Under the pieces are notes generated by a model. The model searched no databases. It worked only from the letters and a program-made list of their open reading frames with translations, and was not told the origin of the DNA. From positions 124,001 through 188,000 of the forward strand of contig JAFISE010000037.1 of assembly GCA_022560025.1 (NCBI GenBank): 64,000 bases of DNA, written 5' to 3'. The DNA comes from Stagonosporopsis chrysanthemi (taxonomy: Eukaryota > Ascomycota > Dothideomycetes > Pleosporales > Didymellaceae). Below are positions 10,325 through 20,663 of this stretch, piece after piece. The position numbers and the translations under genes were made by a program. Numbering within the stretch: position 1 is the first letter of the stretch; every line of letters begins with the position of its first letter.

Positions 10325-12187
10325 AGATTTTCGCACACACAGTACAGCCTTGTAATGAGCCATTTTGGCACATCTGACGGACTATTATTTTCTTTGTCTC
10401 TACGTTTCTACGTGTATTTCGAAAAGGATTATATACCCCTCTTTTTTACACCTTCCTTTGACTTTCCTTCACTTCACATAGCGCAGTAGGGTAGACGGTG
10501 ACGATACCAATTCCAGATTGATTATCTTCTCACATCGCTATGTACCATGCTTGTGATCAAAGGCTCAGCCACACAGCCTTATACCAAGCCTTGCTCGGTG
10601 CCCGAATCGACGCGCATGCGTTGAGCTACCGAAATACCGATCTGCACGCTGAACGAGGTTTCCAAGTATAACCGGGGATTTGCGAATGACGCCAGCTGTG
10701 GAGCAGACGGTGGACGGTGCTCGTGTGCAGGACAGGAGGTTTGGCAGGTCGACGGGGTTGTAGTCGCAATGCGCAGGTCTGACTGTGCTGCGCAGTCACA
10801 ACAGTCTCTCAACCAGGCACACAAGTTCTAATTGCCGGCCGCAATACCGGCACAGGCTCTGTCTGTGGACCACGTCTACCTGCTAGACTCGGCGCTGTGC
10901 AGGTCGAAGCGTGCCTGGCGATCCGCCGGCCCCTCAACGCGTCACGTGCGCGTGTCGCATTGCTTGTGCAATCAAGCTTTTGTGTGGGTGCAATGGCCCT
11001 CGAATCAGCGGCGGCTGCGCTTAATGACATGTGGACTGGCAGGCATGCCGTGGCTGCCGATGGTGAAACATTCGCTAGACTTTCCAGCGGATGCCCGGTA
11101 CAGATCTTTGCAAAGAGCCGCTTGCAGTTTGAGGATGGAAGCGAGCGGGCCTACTCACTGGTATGATGTTTATTGCTAGCTGGTCAAAAGGTTCTTGCTG
11201 CGAGCAATCCCCGGCCACTGCGCGGCCACTACGTGCCCACAGCGCGGAGGATGCAGATCAGGCAGTCCCTTTCATCTTGGTCCTCCGCGGATTTGGAAAG
11301 TGCCAGCGCTCATCGCGCTGCTTTCGATGGGCCTGTTCGCTGCGCTGCTGAAAAGGACGAGGACTTTCATTACACGCCTGCTTGGAGCGCACTGCGACGA
11401 CGAGTGAGGTGATGAACAGAATGCAGCGCCCCTCGTCGCGGCGCAACTCAATGCGCCCGCCAAAAGCGCTCGCCAGCCTGGATGCTGTTCGGCCCTGACT
11501 CTTGTATGTACAGTGGCTGCGTGCTAGGCGTTGTTGGGCGGTGCTCGAGCTGCTCGTCGTTTCGTGCGAGAACGTGCGGGTCGTCATCTCAAGCTCATTC
11601 TCGAGAACACCCTCGCACGTATCGCAGTACACAACGGGCGGGGCGTTTGTCTCCAGAGATACGGCTGTCTGGCTGCAGCATCTGGCGGAACTGGCGTGAG
11701 CTTGCCTCGCAGCCTTCCCCTTCAGCAACTGGGTGCCGTCCAAGCGCCCGCAGACAGGCACCGTTCGGGGATAGTCAGGGGCGTGGCTGCGGGATCAGTG
11801 CGGGATCGGTGTTTCGCCCGCCTGCACCCAATCACATGGCCTCAACGACCACGACTACCACGCCGTCGCCAGCTCCTCACGGCAGGACGGGATCAGCCCA
11901 ATCCCAGTCGAGCATGGCTAGAAATAGGACGTTTGATATATGACCCGACAAGCCGCCCCTGCCTGCTGCGGCCAACCTCTGATTCTTCGTGTCTTTTGAC
12001 GTCGGGGTTTCTGTTCAGGACTACAGCTTTTTCCTCTTGCAGACCGAGGACTCGATCCGACGTCGTTACGCTCTTTTGTACCCGCATCGCTCCCTCTCTT
12101 TAATCGCATCTTCGCACGTCTAGCTTCTCTTCGCCTGCTCATTGTTTGGTTGTTGTTTCGAACGTGCACAGCATAGCATTTTTCACC
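10325..12187. other. Intergenic region: BCK1 3' flank and tyrosinase promoter
   Basis: This 1.86-kb stretch has only short overlapping ORFs on both strands without recognisable domains; the longest is a 167-codon minus-strand frame at 11258-11761. Upstream of the tyrosinase start I see CCAAT boxes near 11826 and 11896 and a TATA-like GATATATGA near 11936, about 250 bp before the start codon. These are plausible core promoter elements but are unproven. Confidence 0.4.
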
Positions 12188-14389
12188 ATGGCAAACTTCA
12201 GCAAGCCCCAGAGCATGACCACCATGTTGTTCGCCCTTTTCGCTTTTCTCCAGTTCACAGTGGCCCTCCAGCACGGAACCCACCACCAACACGCCCGCCA
12301 CTCGGACGCTGTCATCAAGAGGCAGATTGACGAGATCGCTGACAGCCTGGTTGCCCGTCAGTCGAGCGGATTCACTGCCATTACCGGTGTCTGCAGCACA
12401 AACACCAACAGCGATGGCACCTGCAACAGCAACGGCCGTGTCTCGGCGCCCCGTCTGGAGATTCGCCAGCTGAGCCAGAACGCTGACCAGTGGAACCTGT
12501 ATCTCCTGGGTATGGAGAGGTTCATGGCCAAGGACAAGAACGACAGGCTCTCGTACTACCAGGTTGTCGGTGTCCACGGTCGTCCTTTCGTCACCTGGAA
12601 CAACTTCCCCACTCCTCTGCTCAACAACGCTGGATTCTGCCCTCACGCGCAGACTCTGTTCGGTTCCTGGCATAGGCCCTACCTTGCTATCTTCGAGCAG
12701 GCGCTGTTCCAGAGCATTCAGGAGGTCATCAACACCTTCCCTGAGAGCCAGCGCAACCGATGGCGCCAGGCTGCATCGACCTTCCGCATGCCCTACTGGG
12801 ACTGGGCGCAGGATGGCGGTGCCGACACCGTTCCCACTGTGATGCGCGCCCAGACCGTCACTGTCACCAAGCCCTCTGGCTCAGTCACCATCCCCAACCC
12901 GATCTACTCGTACAGCTGGGGCAGCTCGCTTCCGTCTGAGATGGGCGGTGGCCCGTGGAACAACTTCCCCACCACCCTCCGTCGCCCGGTCGCCAACCCT
13001 ACCCGCAGCAACAACAACGAGATGAACGCTCGCTTCAACTCCCTGCGTCTCTCGCTCCGTGACCGTGTCTTTGCCCTCTTCTCCAGCAAGCAGCCGTGGG
13101 GTGCTGCCTCTACCTCCCAGATCGGTGTCCGCACCGATCTCAGCGGCAGCGGTGTCGACAGCTTCGAGTCCGTCCACGACGTTGTTCACAACACCGCCGG
13201 CGGTGAGAGTGGTGGCCACATGTATTACCTCGACATCTCCTCCTTCGACCCCCTGTTCTGGCTGCACCACACCAACATCGACCGTCTGCTCGCCATGTAC
13301 CAGCTGATCGTGCCCAACACCTACGTCGCCAACGGTAACATCAACCGCGGTATGGCGCAGTGGCAGCAGGGCGAGGCCAAGAACAGCTACACCCCGCTCA
13401 AGCCTTTCACCAAGAACAGCCGCGGCGACTACTTCACCTCGCAGGATGTCAAGGAGACCCGCGTTCTTGGTTACCACTACCCGGAGACCAGCGACCGTTC
13501 TTATGCCCAGGTCGCACGTGCCGTCACCAGCCTCTACGGCGCTGGCCAGCGCACTCTGAGCAGGCGCGCCGACAACGAGACTTCATACGAGACCAACCAG
13601 TACCAGGGCCGTCCTCTCAAGGAGGGTGACTACCACCACGTTCTGTCCGTTACCGCCGACAAGTTCGCCATGGAGGGATCCTACACCGTCCACTGCTTCA
13701 TTGGCAAGCCCAGCACCAACTCGACCTCCAACTCGACCGCCCCGTACCCCGTCTCCAACTCCACCGTGCCATACACCAACAGCACCGGCGAGGCCGACTA
13801 CGACCCATCCACCGACTACACCCAGGACCCCAACTATGTCGGCGCGTACGGCATCCTCGGCGGCAGCAAGGCCGGCGGCGGCAACGGCAGCTACCCCGTC
13901 ATGACTAAGGGCTCCATCCCGCTGACCTCGTGCCTGCAAGGCAAGGAAGCCAACGGCGAGCTCAAGTCGCTGCACCCCGACGACGTCGAGCCCTACCTGG
14001 AGCAGAACCTGCACTACGTTGTGGTCGGTGTCAACGGCGAGCTGAGCCCCGAGTCGATCCCCAACTTCCACGTCTCCGCCCAGTGCACCAAAGCCGCGCC
14101 CGCCGCCTCGGACGATGAGCTCCCGGACCTGTCCGCCCCTTACCAGACCCTCCCCAAGGCCACCGCCAACAAGCCCGCCGGCAAGCCCTTCACCTACACC
14201 CCCTCTCCCATCGATATCGCCCTCCCCGAGGGTCCCGAGTATGAGGAGGGCGGCGTCGCGCCCCCAACTTCCTCCGGCCCTACGTCCGGATACCCCAGCC
14301 TCCCCTGGGAGGAGCAGGGCTACTGCGTCACGCGCCAGACGATCGAGTATGTCGACCAGGACGGAAACTTCTTGTACGCTGAGATGTGA
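12188..14389 (+). CDS. Tyrosinase (type-3 copper polyphenol oxidase), long form
   Basis: A single exon of 733 aa begins at 12188, ahead of a hydrophobic signal-like segment (MTTMLFALFAFLQFTVAL). KR at residues 44-45 is a candidate propeptide cleavage site. The central copper domain shows CuA histidines near 130, 153 and 162 ('VHGRP', 'FCPHAQ', 'WHRPYLAIFEQ') and CuB histidines at 330, 334 and 360/361 ('HDVVHN', 'FWLHHTNIDRLL'). Cys151 two residues before His153 fits the Cys-His thioether of fungal tyrosinases. A second dibasic site (R459-R460) separates a C-terminal domain of about 270 residues containing an Asn/Ser/Thr-rich stretch with several NxS/T sequons. Family knowledge: the enzyme hydroxylates monophenols and oxidises diphenols to quinones, feeding melanin or phenolic polymers. 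No melanin-cluster genes are adjacent. Confidence 0.92.
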   Translation: MANFSKPQSMTTMLFALFAFLQFTVALQHGTHHQHARHSDAVIKRQIDEIADSLVARQSSGFTAITGVCSTNTNSDGTCNSNGRVSAPRLEIRQLSQNADQWNLYLLGMERFMAKDKNDRLSYYQVVGVHGRPFVTWNNFPTPLLNNAGFCPHAQTLFGSWHRPYLAIFEQALFQSIQEVINTFPESQRNRWRQAASTFRMPYWDWAQDGGADTVPTVMRAQTVTVTKPSGSVTIPNPIYSYSWGSSLPSEMGGGPWNNFPTTLRRPVANPTRSNNNEMNARFNSLRLSLRDRVFALFSSKQPWGAASTSQIGVRTDLSGSGVDSFESVHDVVHNTAGGESGGHMYYLDISSFDPLFWLHHTNIDRLLAMYQLIVPNTYVANGNINRGMAQWQQGEAKNSYTPLKPFTKNSRGDYFTSQDVKETRVLGYHYPETSDRSYAQVARAVTSLYGAGQRTLSRRADNETSYETNQYQGRPLKEGDYHHVLSVTADKFAMEGSYTVHCFIGKPSTNSTSNSTAPYPVSNSTVPYTNSTGEADYDPSTDYTQDPNYVGAYGILGGSKAGGGNGSYPVMTKGSIPLTSCLQGKEANGELKSLHPDDVEPYLEQNLHYVVVGVNGELSPESIPNFHVSAQCTKAAPAASDDELPDLSAPYQTLPKATANKPAGKPFTYTPSPIDIALPEGPEYEEGGVAPPTSSGPTSGYPSLPWEEQGYCVTRQTIEYVDQDGNFLYAEM

Positions 14390-15576
14390 GGTGTTTTTTT
14401 TTTATATCGGAGGGGAGAAAAAAAGAGAGGAGAACAAAGGGGGAGCGGATGTAAAACCGGAGAGTGAGAGAAGTAGTTCAACTGTGTATATTCTTTTTGT
14501 TGTCTCTCTCTCTTTGCATAATACCTTCAAATGTAGCGATACGACAGGAGGCCTTCTTCTTCCCCAATCTTGACCGCCCATCCTCTTTCTCTTGACTCCC
14601 GCGTGAATTCACACAACATGCACTTTGCAACCCCACTGCTCGACCACCCCCGCTCCACCCCCTCCCTCTACAGCGCTCCAGCCCAAAACCCCCCGTCGTC
14701 GGAATAACCTCTCCTCCCTCATCTTGCCCCGCCGCCCCTGGTCGCGCCTCGTGCACGTCCACCCCCGAGAGTGCGAGGCATTCCCTTGCCCCCCCTCGCG
14801 CAGGAGCTGGGGCGGGTCTGGGCCATGGACCACGGCGTCTCGGCGGTCTGTCGGCGCTGGGGCAATGTAGTGGGATGAGGGATCGTGGTGGGGGGGGGGG
14901 GGATTTCACGCACGGCATGTCGGTGGTGGTGGGATGGGATGGGAGTTGGGGCTTGGGGCTTGGTGTGGGGAGGGGGTGTGGAGGTCGGGCTCGAGTGGAT
15001 TGGAGTGGATTGGTCTGGATTGGTTTGGTTTGGATTGATTTGAATTGGGTTGATTGGGTTGAATTGTATCGGATTGGTGTGGTGTGATAATGTACGTTAT
15101 ACGAGGGTGGAACGATGAAGCTACGAAGTAGAGGGGGAGGGGTATCTTGGATGCTGATGCAGATGCTGATGCAGGACAGGATGAGCAAAAACAGGGAAAA
15201 CGGAACCAAATCATCGCCGACAATCTTTCGCCGTGGGGGAGCGGTGTGGCTTCTTGGGTTGACGGGGGCGTCGAGGCAGGTTCTTTGAACCGTGGCTTTG
15301 AGCCGCGTCTTTCTCCTTCTCCCGCACACACACCGTCCCTAGGCGCCCGCTGCGCTCATTCCTTTCGCTCGTGGGAGGGGAGGGGGTGTAGGTATCACAC
15401 CATATGCCTGCATTTCATTAGCACACACTCTCATCACCTCCACGCCTTGCAGGTTTCTTACCACAACGACCCGCCGCGGAAAAACCTACACGGGCTTAGC
15501 ACTCGCCGTATGCAATGCAGAGGAAGTGAGCTCCTCTTCCCCCATATTGGGAGGTGGTGGAGGGATAGGCAGGAGT
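14390..15576. other. Convergent intergenic region with poly-G and TGGATT-like repeats
   Basis: The 1.2 kb between the 3' ends of the tyrosinase and SPX-RING genes is low-complexity. It holds a pure G run at about 14891-14902 and a degenerate TGGATT/TTGGTT repeat at about 14996-15080. Long open frames on the minus strand (14478-15329 and overlapping ones) are compositional: rich in Pro, Thr and Ser, with no domain. I see no gene. Confidence 0.55.
14996..15080. repeat. Degenerate TGGATT/TTGGTT simple repeat
   Basis: A run of G/T-rich hexamer-like units (GGATTGGAGTGGATTGGT and variants) covers roughly 85 bp in the tyrosinase 3' flank. The copies are imperfect. Confidence 0.6.
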
Positions 15577-17029
15577 TCACATGACGACGCACTTTTGATC
15601 CGCGTACACCTCGCCGTACTGGTCGATGCCAGCCATGTGCTCGTTGTAGCGCTGCTTTGCCTTGACTTCGTCGGGGAACCATTTCTTCAGGAAGACGGCG
15701 AGGTCGGCGTCGAGGTTGTCTGTCGTTGTTGTCAGTTTTCTGCTTTGCAATGTCTTCAAACACATGCAGACGGAGGCGTAGTCTGGGACTCGACGTACCT
15801 GAATTCGCATCGTATACTGTCTTGGCCCGGCAGAACGGACAGTTGTGCTGCTTGTTGTTCTGCATCACGATCAAACACCGGATGCAGAAGACATGGCCGC
15901 AGCTCAGCTTCACGGGGCGCCACTCGATCTCGCAGCACATGGGGCAGCTGTAGTCGTCCAGCTGCGGCACATGGCTCAGAATGCGGGTGTTCACCTCGGC
16001 GCACACGGCCTTGGCCAGATGCTCGCTGAACTGCGGATACTCGACCTGGCGGGGGAACGTGCGCTTGACGCCCAGCGCGGTGCGTTTATCGAACTTCTTG
16101 AGGATCTTCAGCATGGCCGCGTGGTTCATCTCGCCGAAGCGCAGACCCTGCAGAATCTCGCGGTTGAGGTGCATGAAGGTGTTGAGCGCGTCCATGTTTT
16201 CTTTTCTCTTGAACTTCTCCACAAGGCCCGCGCGTGCGATCTTGTTGCTGAAGGAGGCGAGGCGCTGCATGGCTTTGTCGGCGTCGTGCGATTTGTGGTC
16301 CGCCTCTGTGGTGCCGAAGAAGATGCCCTCTTCGATGTAGATCTGGAAGACCTGGCGCCAGGCGGTGATTGTTTTCTTGTTTGAGCGCTTGTTCACGTCG
16401 GTTAGTTTGGCGATTTGGCTGCCGAGGGTTTCAATCTGCTTGTGCATGCGTTTCTCTTCGCGTTCTTGCAGCTTTTCTAACCCGGCCACTTCGCTCGTCA
16501 GGCGGGTGAAGAACTCGGTGTCGGAGGTCAGTGGCACTTCGACAGTGCGGTAGCCGGGTCGTGAGCCATGGGCTGGCAATGTATTTGCTGATGAGGATTT
16601 TTGAGAATCTGCTTCTTCGAACACGCGCATGTCTGTCATGCCGGTCTCGACGGCCAGCATCTGGAGTTTGCTCTTGGTTTCCTCGTCGAGACTAGCGCCA
16701 TCCACGTCTCCATCCTTCTCGTTTACATAGAAAAGTAATTTGGGGTGGAATGGCTTCTTCGTTTTCGACGTTGACTCTGCGCCCTCACTGTTCAAGATGT
16801 ACTCAAACGGGCGGTCCTGGTCGCCTTCCTGGTCGGCCGAGGCATTGTAGTCCTCAACATGCTTCAACAGCTTCGACAGCGTCGCCGGGTCAAGGCCAAC
16901 CTGCTGCAGCTCGTCGGTCAGGCGGTTGATGACTTTCTTGAGCTGACTGTAGGAGATGGCCGAGTCGACCCATTCTGGCGGGAATCCTTCGTTCCGCAGG
17001 CACTGCTTGAAAACGTGGCCGAACTTCAT
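15577..17029 (-). CDS. SPX-domain RING-finger protein (probable E3 ubiquitin ligase)
   Basis: The model is complement(join(15577..15719, 15799..17029)), 457 aa, with a 79-bp intron near the 3' end. Splicing turns '...VYDANS' into 'DNLDADLAVFLKKWFPDEVK', replacing an unrelated Arg-rich read-through. The N-terminus (MKFGHVFKQCL...PEWVDSAISYSQLKKVI) is a classic SPX start. SPX domains bind inositol pyrophosphates and sense phosphate status. Residues ~361-403 form a C3HC4 RING: CPMC, CGHVFCIRC and CPFC. The combination resembles plant NLA/BAH1 and fission-yeast Pqr1, which ubiquitinate phosphate transporters. The function here is inferred from that family. It is divergent from JJJ1 with a 598-bp shared upstream region. 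Confidence 0.87.
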
Positions 17030-17627
17030 GACGTGCGGTTGAACCGTGGTAGGGCTGGCGACTCACAACGTGCGACGGCAGCACGTGGGGCGGGGTATTG
17101 GCTGTCGTCGAGGGCAGCGCAGTCAAGCTTTCCGGGTCTCTTCCGCTACAGAATCTAGGGATCGAGCCAGCACCTTGCGGCGATCAAACGTTGTTGCAGG
17201 TGCATTCAAGAACCAACGAAGATAACGTGAAGGGTCGCTGTCGTCTTGTAGAGTCGGGCTTCGCTCTTCTGTTGGGACTGACCGCTGGTCATGTGCGTAT
17301 CGTCTGGGGGCTGCCGTTAGCCGAACGAGTCTCCAGGTGGCAGACGGCGCAGCGCGGGGGACGCACGGGTTTATGAAGGAAAAGCAAGGCGTCGACAGTG
17401 AAAAACGCGCGGTACTATGGCTAGACTCGTCCCGACCATGCGCTCTTTCACGCGCTGTCGTCGTGTCACTGTTTGCTCAGGTTTTTCTCCCCAGCCAATC
17501 ACGCCCTGCGCGCATCGCGTGTCCGCGCGGGCTGGCCCTGGTTCCGATTCACATCGGCGGCGTGCTTTCCAGAACATCTTAGATTGGCTAAGGCCCAGGC
17601 TTTACAGCAACTTGACCGAGCTTCGCA
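17030..17627. promoter_or_regulatory. Shared upstream region of SPX-RING (-) and JJJ1 (+)
   Basis: This is a 598-bp head-to-head gap. A CCAAT box is present near 17494 (AGCCAATCACG). No TATA box is evident and no gene is supported. Calling it a bidirectional promoter is inference from gene orientation. Confidence 0.4.
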
Positions 17628-19272
17628 ATGGGTGCCTCGCAGTCGACCGGGGCGGGGGCAGAAGAGCAGAGTGGGGAGGTCAAGACGAGTTACTATGAGC
17701 TGCTGAGTGTGGAGCGGGGTGCGTCGCAGGACGAGTGCGCAGCGCCATGTGAAGCCCAAATGCTCTGCTGACGCCCGCAGAATAAAGAAAGCATATCGCA
17801 GAAAGGCGCTCGAGCTGCACCCCGACCGCAACTATGGCGACGTCGAACGCACTACCGCCCTCTTCGCCGACGTCCAGCACGCATACCAGGTCCTGTCTGA
17901 CGAGCAGGAGCGCGCCTGGTACGATGCGCACGAGGCTGACATCCTCCGCGGCGGCACTGGGGAGGGGAAGGGCGAGGAGCAGTTCCAGGGCAACATGAAG
18001 GTCACGACGCCGGAGGAGATTACACGGATGATGGGGCGCTTCAGAAGCAACATCCAGTACACAGATGCGCCCACTGGATTCTTTGGCTTTGTGCGGGAGA
18101 CGTTTGAGCAGCTGGCTAAAGAGGAGGAATACGCTGCCGACTGGGAGGACGTCGACATCCCAAACTACCCCTCTTTCGGGCACAAGGACGACGACTATGA
18201 CGGTGTGGTGCGCGACTTCTATGCTGCGTGGGACGGTTTTGCCTCGGCCAAGAGCTTCGCCTGGCTGGACGTGTATCGCCTGTCTGACGCCCCTGACCGG
18301 TACACACGGCGACTGGCAGAAAAGGAGAACAAGAAGCACCGCGACGACGGGCGGAGAGAGTTCAACGACGCTGTCAGGACACTGGTAGCCTTCGTACGGA
18401 AGCGAGACCCACGATACACGCCCGACACACGGTCTGCCGAAGACAAAGCCAAGGCGCAACGCGAGCTCAGGAAAGCGCAAGCGGCCAAGGCCAGGGCAGA
18501 GCTAAACGCTAAGCTAGAGCGCGAGGCGCAGGAGCTGCCTAGCTGGGCGACTGAGCGACCGGCGAGCGAGCTGGAGGAATCGGAAGAGGAGGTGGAGGAG
18601 GAGCATTTCGAGTGCGTGGCATGCAACAAGACGTTCAAGAGTGAGCGGCAGTACGAGGCCCACGAGAAGAGCAAGAAGCATCAGAAGGCGGTGAAGGACT
18701 TGAAGAGGAAGATGCAAAAGGACAATGCACACTTGGATCTGGACGACTTTGGTGTGAGCAGTGGAGTCCTGACGCCTGAGAACGGTGACCACGCTGTGGA
18801 TGTCGAGGAATACGTGTTGATGGACGACCCTGCGGAGGAACTCACGGCAAAGGCAGCAGATCTCAACTTGGACGACCCCGTACTAGACGCTGAGAGCGAG
18901 GCAAAACCCACACCTACGCCTCAGCAGCCCACCAACGAAACCAGCTCTGATGAAGACGACGAATACACCTCCCGCTCAGACATCGAAGCCCGCCTCTCGA
19001 CCCTCGCATCCACACCGCCGCCCACCGACACGCCCAACAGCGAGTCCACAGAACCTCCAGCACCGAAGCTGGGCGCCGCAGCCAAGAAGCGCGCGAAGAA
19101 GGCCGCGAAGCAGGCCGAGACGGACCAGGCTGCGGACTCGAATAAGTGTATAGGGTGCGATGCGGACTTTCCGAGCAAAACAAGGTTGCATGACCATCTG
19201 AAGAAGAACCCTAAGCATGCGGCGCTGAAGAGTGCGCCGGCGGTTGGGGGCAAAAGAGGGAAGAAGAAGTAG
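17628..19272 (+). CDS. JJJ1: J-domain ribosome-biogenesis protein (JJJ1/DNAJC21 type)
   Basis: The model is join(17628..17734, 17781..19272), 532 aa, with a 46-bp intron inside the J domain. Joining gives 'VERGASQDEIKKAYRRKALELHPDRNYG', with HPD at residues 49-51. A ~20-residue leader MGASQSTG... precedes the J domain and looks like an N-myristoylation signal. After a Lys/Glu-rich middle come two C2H2 zinc fingers: 'FECVACNKTF...H...H' near residue 312 and 'NKCIGCDADF...H...H' near 490, then a basic tail. Family knowledge: yeast Jjj1 stimulates Hsp70 on cytosolic pre-60S particles to release Arx1 with Rei1. The architecture (J, coiled coil, two zinc fingers) matches in order and length. Confidence 0.92.
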
Positions 19273-19765
19273 GGCAGTTGGAGAGGGAGAAGGAACGGGC
19301 ATGAGTTACGAATCATGATGCATTGCGTGGTGTTTAGAGGTTAGACTGTTGGCCTTACCAAGGCACTGGCAGCCGTGCCACAGCGAAGATTGGATACCTA
19401 ATACTATACATTCTTTGGCTGACGAAGGCTCTCCGTTCAGGCCGTTCAGGCCACTAATATCGCTTCTGTCAAAAGTATACAGGGAGACACCCGATCGGTA
19501 ACTATCTAGTCAATTATGTCTTTGCTACAGCATGTCTTCAACTAAGAATAGCTGCAGTATAGTATAAGCATTCGCTTGAAGGTCGGTGTCCGCGAAGCCA
19601 CTCCCACTATCCCGCTTACGGAAAGAGTATCTGCAGCTCGTCAGCAGTACGGCGAGGCTGTCAGCATGCGGCTGAGCATCCAGAAACAACTGTTGGTACA
19701 AAAGAAGCAATTGCCCTTGCTTCGCTGGTTTGCAATTCGTGAGTTGACCATCTCTCAATAATACT
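19273..19765. other. Intergenic gap between JJJ1 and the four-TM gene
   Basis: About 490 bp of AT-richer sequence between two plus-strand genes. It holds the JJJ1 3' flank and the promoter of the next gene. I see nothing else identifiable. Confidence 0.4.
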
Positions 19766-20663
19766 ATGGCGGCAAACTCATATTACAACGCGCAAGTCCT
19801 GGCTGCAAATGAGCAACAACAGCATCTCCTTGCATATGCATCACCTCTGAGCGATCAATTCAGCCAACCCCCGACACCTCTCAAGCCGCTACACTTAATC
19901 GCAGAGACTGCCTACCACCACGCCAACAGCAGTGTCGCACAGCACGATGATCTCCGGCACGCGCTTGAGGAAGACGCAGTACGCACCGCGCCCTCCCTCC
20001 CAGCACAAAAGACCCCACACTGACTCCTCTCAGCGCCTCAAATCCCTCATCCGCCGCTTCCGCTTCACCTCCCGCATCCTCAGCACCCTAATTTCCATCG
20101 GCGTGCTCGTCCCCCTCACCCTGACCGTGACAAAGTTCCTCGCAACGCGAGAAACCCACCGCACCGTCCCTTCCCCCTCCGGCCCCACGTCCCGCACAGC
20201 CTGGCACCACGACTCCAGAGTCTGGCCCACGTACGCGTACTTTGGCGTTGCGCTGCTCTCCACGGTGCTCAACTTCGCCACCGTCTGCAGCTACGCTGTT
20301 AGCGTTTCCCGCGCGAATACCGTGGCTGTTCTCACGTCGACGTTCGCGTGGCTTGATATGCTGGGCAACGTGGTCGTGTGGGCGGTGGCGGTGGGTGTGT
20401 ATCGGGCGGAGAAGGATAAGGGGGGGAAGAGCGATGATTTGTGGGGGTGGACGTGTAGTGCGGCTGCAAGGGCGATTCAGGAAGAGTTTGCGAATGAGAT
20501 AGATTTTGATAGGTATTGTGATGTGCAGAGTGCAGGGTGGATTGTTGGGCTTGCGCAAGTTGGGGTTGGGGTCTTGACGGTGGTGATTTATGTTCTGGTG
20601 ATCAGGAGGAGGGTGAGTAAGAAGAGGGTGAGGACTTCTGGAGGTAGCGCGGTTGTGGGTTGA
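19766..20663 (+). CDS. Putative four-transmembrane protein of unknown function
   Basis: The model is join(19766..19978, 20034..20663), 280 aa. A 55-bp phase-0 intron (GTACGC...CTGAC...CAG) connects two otherwise separate open frames. Residues 1-71 are polar and Gln/His-rich. Four hydrophobic segments follow at about 86-107, 137-160, 166-194 and 238-261, with basic residues after the last (IRRRVSKKRV), giving both ends probably cytosolic. A soluble stretch between segments 3 and 4 holds two cysteines (WGWTCS, RYCDV). I do not recognise the family. The topology is like fungal MARVEL-type proteins, but sequence support for that is lacking. The splice model is good; function is unknown. Confidence 0.68.

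Noticed and set aside
11258..11761. 167-codon minus-strand frame upstream of the tyrosinase gene
   Set aside because: No recognisable family, and the plus strand is equally open across the same interval, which is typical of random GC-rich DNA.
14478..15329. 283-codon minus-strand open frame
   Set aside because: It is low-complexity (Pro, Thr, Ser, Arg) and generated by the G-rich and TGGATT repeats; no domain and no start context.
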